Of a DNA stretch of 64,000 nucleotides, positions 24,401-35,462 are shown one piece after another. This DNA comes from Pyrenochaeta sp. MPI-SDFR-AT-0127 (taxonomy: Eukaryota > Ascomycota > Dothideomycetes > Pleosporales > Cucurbitariaceae): positions 620,001-684,000 of the forward strand of contig JAGTJM010000003.1 in assembly GCA_020747015.1 (NCBI GenBank), given 5' to 3'. The position numbers were made by a program, and so were the translations under genes. The number at the start of each line of letters is the position of its first letter. Position 1 is the stretch's first letter. The notes beneath the pieces are model-generated. The model was given only the letters and a program-made list of their open reading frames with translations. It had not been told where the DNA came from and did no database searches.

Positions 24401-25288
24401 CTGTGAGTCAGCATCATCATCCATGATGACCCTTGTATAGCCTTTGGCAGCGCCTCCCACGTTTCCATAACCGCTCATGTCCTCCAGTTCTTCCGCATTC
24501 TCTTTGGCAATGAGCTTGTTGTCGTCATCGTACATGTCATAATGAGCATAGGCTGGCATAGTCTGCCATTCACCATCGTCATCGTCCTTCTCCTCCTTCT
24601 CGGGTTGTGTGACTGCACGTTGGTGGGAGTATTCGGAGATGGACGCAACACTCGTTTGGTGTCGGTGTGCCGATGCTGCTTCCACGCTCGTGCGCTTCTC
24701 TGCAGCTTCAGGCTTTGGAGTACTTTGTAGTTCTTCTTGCTTCACCTCTGCAGGCTTATCCGCGGCTTCAGGATGTTGGCTGCTTGCTGAGACATCTTGG
24801 TCCGGCGGTATGGACTTGTCGCCGTTCTCCTTGGGCTCCGCCTTCTCATCCTCGCATTTCACTTCTGTTACATCTAAAGGCTTTTTGATCTCCTCTCCTT
24901 GCTCGACCTTCGCTTCTATCTTTTTCACTTTGTCTTTCACATGCCCATTTACTTGTGGTGGCGTATTGCACTCTATTACTGGTTCCCGTAATAGAGCTTC
25001 TTGGGTTTTGACCACACTATCTTTTCCTTCATCCTTTCCCGTACCGTGCGCCTCTTCCTGAGGTGTGATCTTTTCTAGACTCGCTGACTTTGAAGCCACC
25101 GCATCTTCAAACTGATCCTCGTCTGTATCTGAGCTCTCCTCCACCGGTGTTCTCGGCCGCCGCTTCCTTATTGGGAGACCAAAGTCGTCATATTCAACCT
25201 CTGCTTTGGATTGACTCGGCAAATCTGCGGTTTTGGTATCTTGGACCTCGATCTTAGGGGGATCGGCGGGGGTCTCGCTGGTCATCAT
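21464..25288 (-). CDS. DUF726 / TMCO4-like membrane protein with lipase-type fold
   Basis: Exons 25288-23090 and 23041-21464 join in phase 0 to 1258 aa. A long acidic, Lys/Glu-rich disordered N-terminal part (about 1-480) precedes the conserved DUF726 region. The latter holds a glycine/alanine-rich hydrophobic segment (about 590-650, FMGLATVGGGLVIGLSAGLL and following), consistent with membrane insertion, and an alpha/beta-hydrolase nucleophile elbow GFSLGS with Ser near residue 806. The C terminus is again charged and Ser/Pro-rich. Yeast Mil1 (YFL034W) and animal TMCO4 belong to the family; Mil1 binds AP-1 at the Golgi, but whether this protein does so is inference. Its start is 289 bp from the divergent Utp23 gene. 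Confidence 0.85.
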
Positions 25289-25577
25289 GGGACTACCGTG
25301 AAAGCATGGGGCGGATTTGTGAGAGGGCAGTGCGGCGGAACACGCGGAGTGTCTATGAAGCTTTCAAGTATATGCAAAGTATGTACAGAGCGTGCGCGGT
25401 GCCCTCAGGCCATATTCTACAAAGGCGGAGACTGACGGGGGTGCCCTCTACAAGCCGCAGACGTCGAATAGCGTGGGTGCACGGGCTAGGTTCCGCTTTC
25501 GAGAACCTCGAACATTTTGCGACCAAACTTTTTCCCCGCAAACCGACACCAGCACACGTCAAACACTCAACGTCGCA
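25289..25577. promoter_or_regulatory. Short divergent promoter, DUF726 and Utp23 genes
   Basis: 289 bp between opposed start codons must hold both promoters. A TTCGAGAA element (about 25498-25505) resembles an inverted heat-shock half-site pair; this is weak and inferred. Confidence 0.4.
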
Positions 25578-26530
25578 ATGAAGTTGAAGCGGGCAAAAGT
25601 ACGCCACTTGTCAGAGTACCATTTTGGACTGTATCACTAATGTGTTTGTAGGCATACAAGAAGCTTCTTCACCAATATGAGCTCAACTTTGGCTTCCGCG
25701 AACCCTACCAAGTCCTGCTCGACTCGCAGATCCTCGAAGATGCCTACAAGTTCAAGATCGATCTCGTTGCGCGTCTCCAAAAGGTCCTCGGCGGGCAGGT
25801 GAAACCCATGATCACGACCTGCGATATGCGCCACCTCTACACTGCAAAGCCCAAGAATGAGACGTTGATCCTGCAGGCGAAAGAGTATGAGAGGCGGCGA
25901 TGCAATCATCAAGACCTTGATGAACCACTATCTACGTTGGAATGCTTGTGCTCGGTTGTCGATCCAAAAGAGAGCCATACCAACAAGCACCGCTATGTGG
26001 TGGCCACAAACGATCCCAAAGTTCGTGCAAAAATGCGTCAAATCGCAGGCGTACCCCTCATATACATATCAAAATCAGTGGTACTGATGGAGCCCATGGC
26101 CAACGCATCTGAGGAGCAGCGTGAGCGGGAAGAAAAGTCAAAGTTCAAGCAGGGACTCAAAGGACAGCGGAAACCAGATGCAGGACAGAAGAGGAAACGA
26201 AATGACGATGAAGAAAATGGTCAAGACAGCCGGTCTACTGTGGATGGAGCCTCAGGAGACACCGGGTCACAGAAGAAGAAACGACATAAAGGGCCCAAAG
26301 GACCCAACCCGCTGAGCGTAAAGAAGGCAAAGAAAGAGGGCAGCCAGGCTCAGTCGAGTACGGTTAAGAAAACGAAATCCACCGGAGAAGACACTTCACA
26401 TACTGGCGCGACAGATGCGACAGATGCGCAAGATGCCGATGCCTCAGGTCCTCGAAAGAGGAAGCGGAAGCATAAGTCGAAGGGCGATGGGGGTGCTGCG
26501 CTAGTCGATGAAGAACCTGCTTCGCCATGA
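25578..26530 (+). CDS. utp23: rRNA-processing protein Utp23 (PIN-domain family)
   Basis: Nucleolar factor of the small-subunit processome needed for early 18S rRNA cleavages. Exons 25578-25598 (MKLKRAK) and 25652-26530 give 299 aa. The Fcf1/Utp23 PIN-like domain occupies about residues 8-165, with YKKLLHQYELNFGFREPYQ, LLDSQ and the Cys/His cluster CSVVDP...HRYVVATND. The C-terminal 130 residues are Lys/Ser-rich and disordered, typical of nucleolar proteins. Utp23 PIN domains often lack nuclease residues; whether this one is active cannot be settled by eye. Confidence 0.92.
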
Positions 26531-26754
26531 TTGCATCTTCACAGAAGCGGAAATATTGCTACAAGCTCGACTATTCAGATTATCATGTCTAATCTGTACC
26601 ATCGGTCAGTTTTGACAGCCTTAGGGCAGAGAGTAACAGGAGAAGACGAAAATGGAGACATACATTGATACCCGCATCGGCACGCACGAAGGAATTGTTC
26701 GAGTATTTGATGCGTCCAGCTGATACTCACTGGTTCGGCTGTAGACGGATGAAG

Positions 26755-27938
26755 TCACACTTTCTTGCCTTGTGCTAGAAGGTCTGAGACTTTTGGTGGA
26801 AGGATAAGGGCGCTTCGATCATTGCGCTTGACAAACTCGACTACAACCTCGGCAGTCTTCTCGGGTAGATCTTCGTGGAGGAAATGGCCAGCATTTGGAA
26901 ACACCTGAAGCTGAAACTTGCCTGTGCAGCACGTGAGCGTTTTATAGGTAGTGATAGTTTGGATGGAAACATACCTTGCATCTGTCCAATCATCAACTCC
27001 TTATCCAGCCGATCTGTCCCTGCAAGGAGCAGAAGCTTTGCCCCCTTCCCGCTCAAGAACTTCCCACTCATTCCTGTGAACCAGTTCTCCCAGTAGGCTT
27101 CTGTGCTTCCAAGCTCAGTGCGCCACGCCCACCGTCCGTCTGGTTGCTGCAATAGTAGACTTGGTACGCTTGCTCTTGCTGACTGTGGGTTCCGTAATGT
27201 TCGTGTTCGTATGTGCCACTCGATGGCGGCTGAGAGGGAAGGGAATGATTTTGGTCGACTGGCTAGGTAGGTCTGCATGTGTTTCAAAGCTTCCATGGCG
27301 CTGCCCTCTACAACGTCCAATACTCCATATCCCAGCAGCTTGTTTCCCAGGAGCCCTTTGTTGGCGGTATCTGTGACTACTGCTCCTCCAAGACTATGTC
27401 CTATCAAGACGACTGTAGGTAGTTCTTTCCAGCCCATCTTTGCTTGTGTGAGATGTAGCATATCCACTAGATCTTGGCTCAAGAGCTCAACGCTGAGGTC
27501 ATTGTCCACTTGCCCGTCCGCGTTCCAGACTACACTCCCGTGGTCACGTGCCTCCAAGGCTAGGATACCAATCTCAGGCATTGCCTTTCGCACTTCCTTT
27601 GCCATGAGGGCGAAGCTCATGGCTGAGCTCCCTGCACCATGATGAAGGACCAATAATGGTGCTTTGGGGCTGGCTGGCGGTGTCAAGTACATGTGGAACT
27701 TTGCCAGCCCTGAACCAAGCTTTTGCCGTTCCAGGTAGAACTCCTGCGCAAAGTAGTCTGACCAATGTATTGCAGGCGCAGGTCTTAGAGTACTTGAAGG
27801 AATGACAGTGCCGGTGCTGGACATGGATGAAGCCGACGACGAGTCATCCTCATAGTCGGGTGGTTCTTCAGTGAGCGGCTCGGGGGGTGGCAGGGAAGAG
27901 AGCTTGGTCTTCGCAAAGTGCTTTGCGAGGTCCGACAT
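26755..27938 (-). CDS. ppe1: Protein phosphatase methylesterase 1
   Basis: Alpha/beta hydrolase that removes the carboxy-terminal methyl ester from the PP2A catalytic subunit. Exons 27938-26975 and 26921-26755 join to 376 aa. The oxyanion motif HHGAGSS is near 99-105, the nucleophile Ser in GHSLGG near 182, the likely Asp in LDVVEGSA near 206, and the His in NAGHFLHED in exon 2. The acidic Ser-rich insert at 25-45 is common in fungal homologues. Its promoter is shared with the divergent DUF2417 gene. Confidence 0.92.
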
Positions 27939-28589
27939 TATGTGTGAATGGAGTGCTTGTATGTATGATTTGGGAAGCCCGTGTAGCGAACGCTAGCGCG
28001 GGATTGGTTGGCAAGAGAGGTCAAGACAGGGTGCAATCTATGCGGCTATCCGACATGGGGATTGTCTTTAATCGGTGTGGGATGGCGACGTCTGAGCAAC
28101 AGAGCACGCACAAGTTAGTGGGGTGATATGGGATCGAGACAGGGATGGCCCACCATGCCTTAGCGAGCCTTTGAAGCTTAAGCTCAAGCTCAAACTCAAG
28201 CTCTTGAAGCTCCAGCGCCAGCTCCTACATTGTGAAGCTCGAGTGCCGCAGTTGCGGAACGTGTTTACCAGCCAAAAACACGCAAGTTTCCGCGGGGCCG
28301 AGCCAGCGATCTGGATTAAGCCATGATGCGTCGTCGGGGTCTGGCTCCGCTTGACATCCTTGGTGATGGCCGAACCATGACGTAGATCGTTGAGATTAGC
28401 GCCTTGAGCTTCAAACAAAACCATTGACGCTCCCCGGCACAGTTCCTGCTTTCCCATGAGCTCCGTGAAGCTCGTTATCCTGTTATTCTCTTGAGATACT
28501 CTCATCTAGCTCTCTCTACGTTCCAGCCTATCTATTTCGTGACACAGCGACCCTAATCTCGGCTGTTTCGAGCTCAATCAATAGTTCCA
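27939..28589. promoter_or_regulatory. Divergent promoter region with an AAGCTC repeat
   Basis: 651 bp between opposed starts. At about 28173-28212 the hexamer AAGCTC recurs several times with small variations, beginning with AAGCTTAAGCTC. No gene is present. Confidence 0.45.
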
Positions 28590-30315
28590 ATGTCTACCAT
28601 GTGGAAAGGCGGCAAGAAGGACCAGCAGAATGGCGACCAGCTCACAGCCGAACCACCTCACCCAATTCAGGATGATGGCGCCTCAAGGTCCTCGCGAAGA
28701 AGCCATGAGCCCTCCAGGCGAAGCGCAGAAGAGCCAACTGAGCGGACTCGGCTGCTCGTCAACCACAGGCCGCCGCCCAATTCGGATGGCTACCTAGATC
28801 CCGATGACCCAGCAGTAAGTTGCTCAACGTATCCCTTAATCGTGTCAAGGCTCACAATGTTAGGTATCTCCCTACAACCTCTGGACCGTGCGGTTTATGC
28901 GCTACCTCACTATTCTCTTCCTCGTTATATCCTTCCTCTGGTGGGTACTCTTGCTAGTGTCCATCTTCGTCTCGCCTCCCGGACTACATACCCGTGGTTC
29001 TGGCTTCTTCGACTTTGCATACACGTGCCTTACCATTGGTAACCTACTCGTGGCTACCATCTTTTTCGTTACGCCAGCCAAAGGAATCCGCATCACCACA
29101 GCCATCATTGCGGTTTTGTTAGCAGTTGACGTGATCATCATCCTAGCAGTCCCACGTATCAGACTTGAGGAGGGCTGGGTCGGTATTTCCAGCGTCGTCT
29201 GGGCATTTGTCATGGCCGTCTGGTGCATTTTGACTGATCGAGTTGTTGCATATGGCAAGAGGGAGGAGGAAGAACGCCTCACAGGACGAGCAGAAACCCG
29301 CCGCACACTGAAGGAGTGGGTCGCTATTTCGATTGCAACAGTCCTCACAGTCATATTCATCATCATCGTCCTCCTCATGACGGCAACCCTCGGCATACGT
29401 GCTCGCGATGCAACACTGAAGATGTACGGCGACCGCATTCTTGTGGACGGCGACAAATATGCAGTTCATTTCGCCTGTGTTGGAAACATCTCGCACACTG
29501 GTGGTTCCAAGGACCCAACTATTCTGCTCGAAGCTGGCGAAGAGCCCCTCGAGTACGACCTCGAACACTGGGCCTACGCAGCCTACCAGAACGGTACCAT
29601 CTCACGCTACTGCTACTGGGATCGTCCAGGGTATGCTTTCTCTGACAACGCGCCCTCCCCACACTCAGCTGGCATGTCCGCCGACGCACTCTCCGAAGCT
29701 CTTGCCAGGACTGGTGAGGAAGGCCCCTGGATTCTCGTTTCTGCCGGCACTGGTAGCCTCGTTGCTCGCATCTTCAGCTCACGCCACTTGAAGCAGGTCA
29801 CTGGCCTCCTACTCATCGACCCCTACCACGAGGACCTTCTCCACCGCATTGGCAATCCCAGCCGTGGCTTCCTTCTCTGGGCATGGGGCATCATCTCCCC
29901 TCTCGGTACTGTCCGTCTTGCAGGCGCTCTCTTCCAAGGACGCACTCGCGAAGACCGCGTCTACGGCCGCAACGCTTACCAATCCGGCAAGTTCATCAAA
30001 GCGCAGCTCCAGGAGAATCTCATTGCCGACTCTCTCACCAAGAATGAAGTCGTCTCTGCAAGACACATCCAGAGCGCTGACACCCCGCTTGCCATTGTCT
30101 CTAGCGGTATCGAGGTCAGGAAGGACAGCGAGTGGGAGCGCAAACAAAAGGATCTAACTACCCTGACCGACAATCTCGTAGGCTGGGATGTTGTCAACAA
30201 AGCCCCTCACCAAGTTTGGAAATCTCTGGAGGGCAGGACAGTCCTGGAGAAGAGGCTGAAGCATCTCGTCAAGGCGGCTAGCAAGATCAAGTTAGCCAAT
30301 GAGGACAAGGAGTAA
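28590..30315 (+). CDS. DUF2417 integral membrane protein with alpha/beta-hydrolase-like domain
   Basis: Exons 28590-28814 and 28864-30315 give 558 aa. The polar N terminus (1-78) is followed by about five to six membrane segments between roughly 88 and 270 (for example ILFLVISFLWWVLLLVSIF and ITTAIIAVLLAVDVIIILAV), then a lumenal or cytosolic hydrolase-like domain. In that domain the expected nucleophile elbow reads VSAGTGSLVA, so the usual central Ser of GxSxG appears to be Gly. Fungal homologues are annotated only as mitochondrial or integral membrane proteins; the role is unknown. Translation could start at the second ATG, 28599. Confidence 0.82.
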
Positions 30316-30767
30316 GGGCAAGTTGATTTGAGTGGTAAAGGAGATTCGAATAGCTGTTTTGCTTACTGTTACATTTCTTTTGGAATTTGTTTGATACATT
30401 TCCTTCGCATACCCTTTCCCCGCGCTGCAATTTCTTGCTATATTTGGATCTTGTTTTCTTCTCACAAAATGGAGCACATGTTGGGTGTTCGGATTGGTGT
30501 TTTGCTTCAAAGCGGACAGGACCCGTATATACATTGGTAGGTAATGTCTATACAGCAATGTAATCTGTAATCGCCTCTCTCTCTTAAGAGGAAAGACATG
30601 CAATCGTGAGCTTGGGATCAAGTGTACAATACACATCTTACACTACATATAGTTATGGGTATAGCCATTCTCATAAACTTTCCCTGGCAGATCTGATATA
30701 TCCTTACATAATATACATCCCCCCAATGGCCACCAACGTCAATTGACCCATCTCTTGCAAGTACCAT
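30316..30767. other. Convergent 3' regions
   Basis: 452 bp between the stops of the DUF2417 and mL54 genes. AT-rich, no coding signal. Confidence 0.6.
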
Positions 30768-31546
30768 TTATCCCATTGCCTTTAGGAAATTAGCCTCCTT
30801 GATCGTCGCGCGCCTCTTATTCCTCATCGCTTTGGTCAGCTCGTCGCGCGCATCTGCCGCCTGCACTGCCCCCGCGACACTGCCGTCGCCAGCGGGTAGG
30901 TCGATAGTCTGCTCGTAGATAGGGACTTTGGGCATGAGCATCCCCGGGTTCATGGCTTGTTCCTTGCGCAGCCGTTTCGCAGCAAGACGACGCTGTTTCT
31001 TAGATTTGGCTGTGGAAAAAAAAGATGGTATATTAGTGTCTCGTCTTGTGGGCCAGAGGGATGTACGAATAAGGTAGGTAGTAGAGGGACAAATGACATA
31101 CAGAATAAATCTCCCGCTCCTGTTTCTGCTTTCTTCTCCTGCCGGTCTAGTATTGTCCATAGCCATGCGGGATATTCGTCGTCTGGTAGCGCAACGGGAT
31201 CCTGCGCGTTCTTCAGAAAGTTCAGGCCCTTCAAGGGCTGGCCGGCTGGTATGCTGCTCTTGACGAGGGGAGTTGCTTTCTTCTCTGCGGCCTTGGCGGC
31301 CTGCGCTTTCAGATTGGGTGAGGGTGCAGGGGTGAGGGGCTCGCTGAGGGGCTGCGCAGGAGTCGACGGTGTTGGCGTCGGTGTTGGTGATGTGGGTTGA
31401 GTTGCGGAGATGGGTGATGCGCTGCGCAGAGGTGAAGTGGTCGTGAGGAAGCGTAGCGGCTGCCGTATTGAAGATGCGGGTATGCGGGCCTTTGAAGCTG
31501 CGCGTAGGCAATTGCGACATATCATATTGGTTGTGTTCATCTTCAA
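30768..31546 (-). CDS. MRPL37: Mitochondrial large-subunit ribosomal protein mL54
   Basis: Exons 31546-31102 and 31009-30768 give 228 aa. The start MICRNCLRAASKARI...RFLTTTS is Arg/Ser-rich without acids, as expected of a mitochondrial presequence. A Pro/Thr/Ser-rich linker follows (about 45-75, with a TPTPTPSTP run). The mL54 core has LPDDEYPAWLWTIL, and after the intron KSKKQRRLAAKRLRKEQA. The intron acceptor lies behind a 9-nt T tract. Yeast MRPL37 is the counterpart. The C-terminal extension past the core is longer than in yeast; its role is unknown. Confidence 0.88.
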
Positions 31547-32409
31547 TTGGTAACTTTGATGTCACCGTCAAACGTCCTCCCATCCCAAAACTTTGAGATC
31601 GGAAACGGGAATGCCCGAAATGTTTCTCCGCTCCGGAACCCCATTAGCCTCGTTTTGTAAACCCCCCCCCCCTGCAAGGCCAGCCATGTGCCCAGAACAG
31701 CTGCATGAACGTCATCCCGGTACGGGCATCATGATAAATTACACCTGGGGCTCACATGTGCCGATCTGGGTTTGTGCTGTCGGCAGCTGCTATCGTCCCA
31801 CATGTCACCTTCCCGTTCTCTCCATGCGCCGATAGGAAAATATGGGGCATGATCAAGACACTGAGACAGAAGACTCGGCCTGTGAAAATGAGATTCACTA
31901 GGTCTAGGATGGTTGTTGCAGGCAGTAAGGCACTTGCTATGTGAATAGATTGAAGTGTTTGAGTCGTGAATACTTTGTATTTGGAAATATGTACGTCTGA
32001 GTAAGACAAAGGCGCAGTGAAGGTAGTGTAACCAACAAGTACGAACAATCCACTTATCCAAAACATGTCTGCATCATCTCCGATGACCGCAGATTCCATT
32101 CTCCGGCTGACTGCCTATCTTCCAATACCATCGTACACAGACAAACATGAGATATCGTAAAGAGAAAGAACGGAGACCATGTCTCCAGATCCGATGCCGG
32201 TATTCCGAAACGCCCATTTTGCGTCTTCCCACCGTGCCAGCAGATAAGTAAAGTAGAAAATAGTGATTATGTCAAGGAGTGATAGGAAGGAAATCTGTCA
32301 ATATGTACACGAGAAGCGAGAGCATGGAGCATCGTCTAAGGTATCGAGGTAAGCCAAAGAGAAACCGTTGGGTTGGAACACTAAAGGAAAGCACGCATCT
32401 GGGTTCGAC
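31547..32409. other. Intergenic with an 11-C run
   Basis: 863 bp between the mL54 start and the stop of the Ser-rich protein gene. It contains a C homopolymer at 31662-31672, prone to length error. No convincing gene. Confidence 0.55.
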
Positions 32410-33273
32410 TTAGATCCACGCCATGGGCGGTGCTTGTTGAGGGATCCCGAATCGACTGCTGAACAGCGGTCGGATTTCTGCGAGGTAGTCCGCGGCACAA
32501 AAAGCTGCCAAGTTCATTGAGTGCATAACCTTCAGGTCGGCTTCTGTCTCTGCATCTCTTACTACGCCGCCAAACTCTTCGGCGATCTCGTTGAGCTGCT
32601 GCAATTCTCGGCCAAAGGGGTGAGTATCGTCTTGCAGGGAACCTTTGAACATGTCGACTGATGCCCGGTGTTCTCGAGATTGTCGCTGCGAGCCCATGCT
32701 GCCGCGAGAGTTCAAGCTGGTACGGCCATTGATGCTTACGTTCTGCAGCGATCGCTTATGTGCCAATCGCTCATGAGCACGCTTGCTGTGGGAAAGGGCC
32801 CTTTGGGGAATAGCTGGCACAGGCTCTACGATTTCCTCCTTGACCTGCTGAAGGCTGGTGGTTGAGGCAGACTTGCGCAGTTGCTTGCCAGCAGATGGGA
32901 AATAGCCTGAAAGGTGGTTTGGCGCTGGTGAGATTGGTGAAGAGTCCACGGACGAGGCATCTGTGAGAGTCGTGTCCCGGGAGCCGTGTGAAGAGGCGCG
33001 GGAGCGTCCCGACACGCTGTGGTCTGAGTCGTCGGCAGACGAGTGACTTGAAGCAGTAGACGAAGATACGAGTCGCATGGTGGCAATATCCGGGGCGTTG
33101 TAGCTGAGCATGTTGGTCGTCGAGACCAGAGCCAGAGGGAGGGATATTTTGGAACGGTCAATTTGCTGCGTGGTTGGATTCCTTACGCTCTGGCTGCGGC
33201 CTGGTGGCGATGTGGGCTCCTTCGGGACATCTGTCCGCTTGATGCGCTTGGTGACAGCACGCGCGAGCGACAT
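32410..33273 (-). CDS. Ser-rich hypothetical protein, 287 aa
   Basis: Single intronless frame with ATG at 33273. The first two thirds are Ser/Arg/Pro-rich and probably disordered, containing a basic start (ARAVTKRIKR) and many SxxS phosphorylation-type sites. The last third is more ordered: FGRELQQLNEIAEEFGGV, then DLKVMHSMNLAAFCAADYLAEI and a C-terminal PPMAWI. The helix-forming C-terminal part suggests a conserved core. I recognise no domain; orthologues in related fungi are likely but unchecked. Confidence 0.7.
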   Translation of the reverse strand: MSLARAVTKRIKRTDVPKEPTSPPGRSQSVRNPTTQQIDRSKISLPLALVSTTNMLSYNAPDIATMRLVSSSTASSHSSADDSDHSVSGRSRASSHGSRDTTLTDASSVDSSPISPAPNHLSGYFPSAGKQLRKSASTTSLQQVKEEIVEPVPAIPQRALSHSKRAHERLAHKRSLQNVSINGRTSLNSRGSMGSQRQSREHRASVDMFKGSLQDDTHPFGRELQQLNEIAEEFGGVVRDAETEADLKVMHSMNLAAFCAADYLAEIRPLFSSRFGIPQQAPPMAWI

Positions 33274-35462
33274 ATTGCTGGATTAATTCAAGGTCGATCT
33301 ACAGTTATTGCAAAGAGGGTCCAAGTTGGCGGTGGTAGGCCCGGTAATTCTGGCAGTGAAGACAGTTGGTGGCTTCCTAACTGGGCTGCAGGACTGGCGG
33401 GGTATTGCCGGAGATAAATTGCTTGCGCAGCGGCACGAGGTCAAACACAGTCGAGAGGTCAAGTAGCACTAGTGCGCCAGAGGAGCGATTGCTGCGCTGT
33501 TATGGAAGGGGTCTGGAAGGGATCACGCTGTGGGATGCGACGCAGAGTCCGGGCGCGTGCACAGTGGGCGCGTAACGGAGTGCTGGCTCGGAGTTGGATG
33601 TGTGATACTGAGCTGGCAGCGTTGGCGGCTTGGGAGTCCGGTGCAGGCTGATTCAGGTCCAGAGAGTCTCGGTCGAGTCTCGGTTTCCTTGTCGCTGGGT
33701 GTTTTGCTTTGGTTCTTTTTGTTTTGGGCGATGCTGAGCTTGCAGCGTAGGCGGGTGAATGATTCAAAGAGTGGTGGGAATAGAACAAAAACTTCGTCTG
33801 TCAAAGAGCGTGGAGAAACAGCCTGTGTCGTAAGGAGCGAACACCAGGTTGCGATCAAAAGGAGAGGGAGTGTGGTTTTGCTGTGAAGCCGACGGGCACG
33901 CGTGAAGGGAATGGGAGGGCAGGCGTCAAAGAAAAGGCCCATGAGCACAGCGAGACGGCGGGATGAAAAACCAGCACCCCTGTACAGCGGTAGGCTAGAC
34001 AAGCCGCGTCGACCTGTCTCCCACAGATTGGTAGGATGAACCGGGGGCGACGCCAGGAACAAGTAAAAGCCAGCGAACCGCATCGCACATGGGCCTGAGA
34101 TGCCCGATTCGTGGCGTCCAAACGGCCGGTCTGGGTTTAGCGCATGAAGCGTTTTTGTCCAGCTGGCGAATCGAGCGGCGCCGCATGGACAAGGTTGCCG
34201 CCCCATTTGTCGCAGGTTGAGCTGGGGAGCCCTCCGTTGTTTGCTCGTTCCGCACACCCTCGTTGGGGGCACTAAAGTTTGGTCGTTTCAACAGTTCCAA
34301 AGCAGAGCCATCGGATCCTCACCTTGATGAAAGCCGCGGCCCTCCCGTAGCACGGCATTGACGTCAAAATTGGCGGACGAGGCGGCAAGACAGTCTGGTC
34401 AGACACATGGTTGCACACTGTCTCCCAACCCAGCCTCGGCACTCCAGCAAACCGTGGATCAGCAGTGGTCGTCCGTTGCCCAAAAAAATAACGGTGCCGC
34501 TCATCATCGACGTGTTGGGAGGGCGTTGGTGGCCAACCCGCCCGCTGCATCTGGACAAGCCTTTGTTTAGAACCTTGTGTTGGCGCCAAAACCACGCCGC
34601 TTACTCCAATGTGACGAGTATACAGTACCTTGCAGCCAACACCCATGAACTGCCGTTGTGTCGGGTTATTGGATGTGCTCAGCTTCGAACTTTGGTCGTG
34701 CGAGTGCGCTGCCTTGCGTCGTCCGGTTTCGAAACATCGCAGCAAGTGAGGCGCCAGGTCTCGGTGGAGAGATACGTGACCATCTCGCAGCATCGGAGCC
34801 TGACGCGGCGTGAATATGGGATCCACTTGGTGTCCACTCGTGTCCGGCCAGCCCCGGACGTTTGATCTGCCGCTTGTCGCTGTCTTTGCTTGTCAGTCGC
34901 ATGGCTGACAGGTCCCCACTGTCACAATAGGCAGGAATTCACGCTGCGGTGCAGTCATGGTGCTTCTCAAACTCAATCCGTCATGTAATTTCTTCTCGCA
35001 ACCGTCAATCTGGAACTTGTTGCAGCAAGGTGACGTTGCTCCATCTAATTGAGATGAGACGGATTGATCAAGTAAGGGCGGAGAATATAAAGGAACAAGA
35101 TGAACGGAGAATTCGTGAAACACGTGCAGGGACATGAGTCGTAACTACCGTACAAGACTCTGTACTTTTTCTATCTCCCAAGCAACCTCTGTCGACGATT
35201 CTCACGCCACGGTTCTACAAGTACCGTAAGCTGGCACACTTTACTCTCCTCAAACACTCACTTGAACCGAGTCAACGAACGCATTGGCGTCGCATGTCTT
35301 TGTGCATGTAGTCATGTTACTGAAGTAATGCATAGCGTAGAGCTCCTTGCTCCCCCAATGACAACAGTTATTCATTGTCCAGCAAGGAGAATGGGACTGA
35401 ATCGGCCTCATTTCCCAACATGTTTCCTATTCCTAGCCCTCCATCGTTTGGGTATCTCGGTC
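33274..35462. other. Long intergenic region upstream of the Ser-rich gene
   Basis: 2.19 kb between the start of the Ser-rich gene and the stop of Pwp1. A 249-codon minus-strand frame at 33523-34272 has biased, low-order composition and no similarity to a known family. This may be a long 5' leader or promoter. Confidence 0.5.

Noticed and set aside
28173..28212. AAGCTC hexamer run as a telomere-like or CRISPR-like array
   Set aside because: Units are short, variable and few, without spacers; it is a simple low-complexity tract in a promoter.
33523..34272. 249-codon minus-strand frame in a long spacer
   Set aside because: Biased, disordered composition and no recognisable motif; several other frames overlap it. 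Probably chance in moderately GC-rich DNA.
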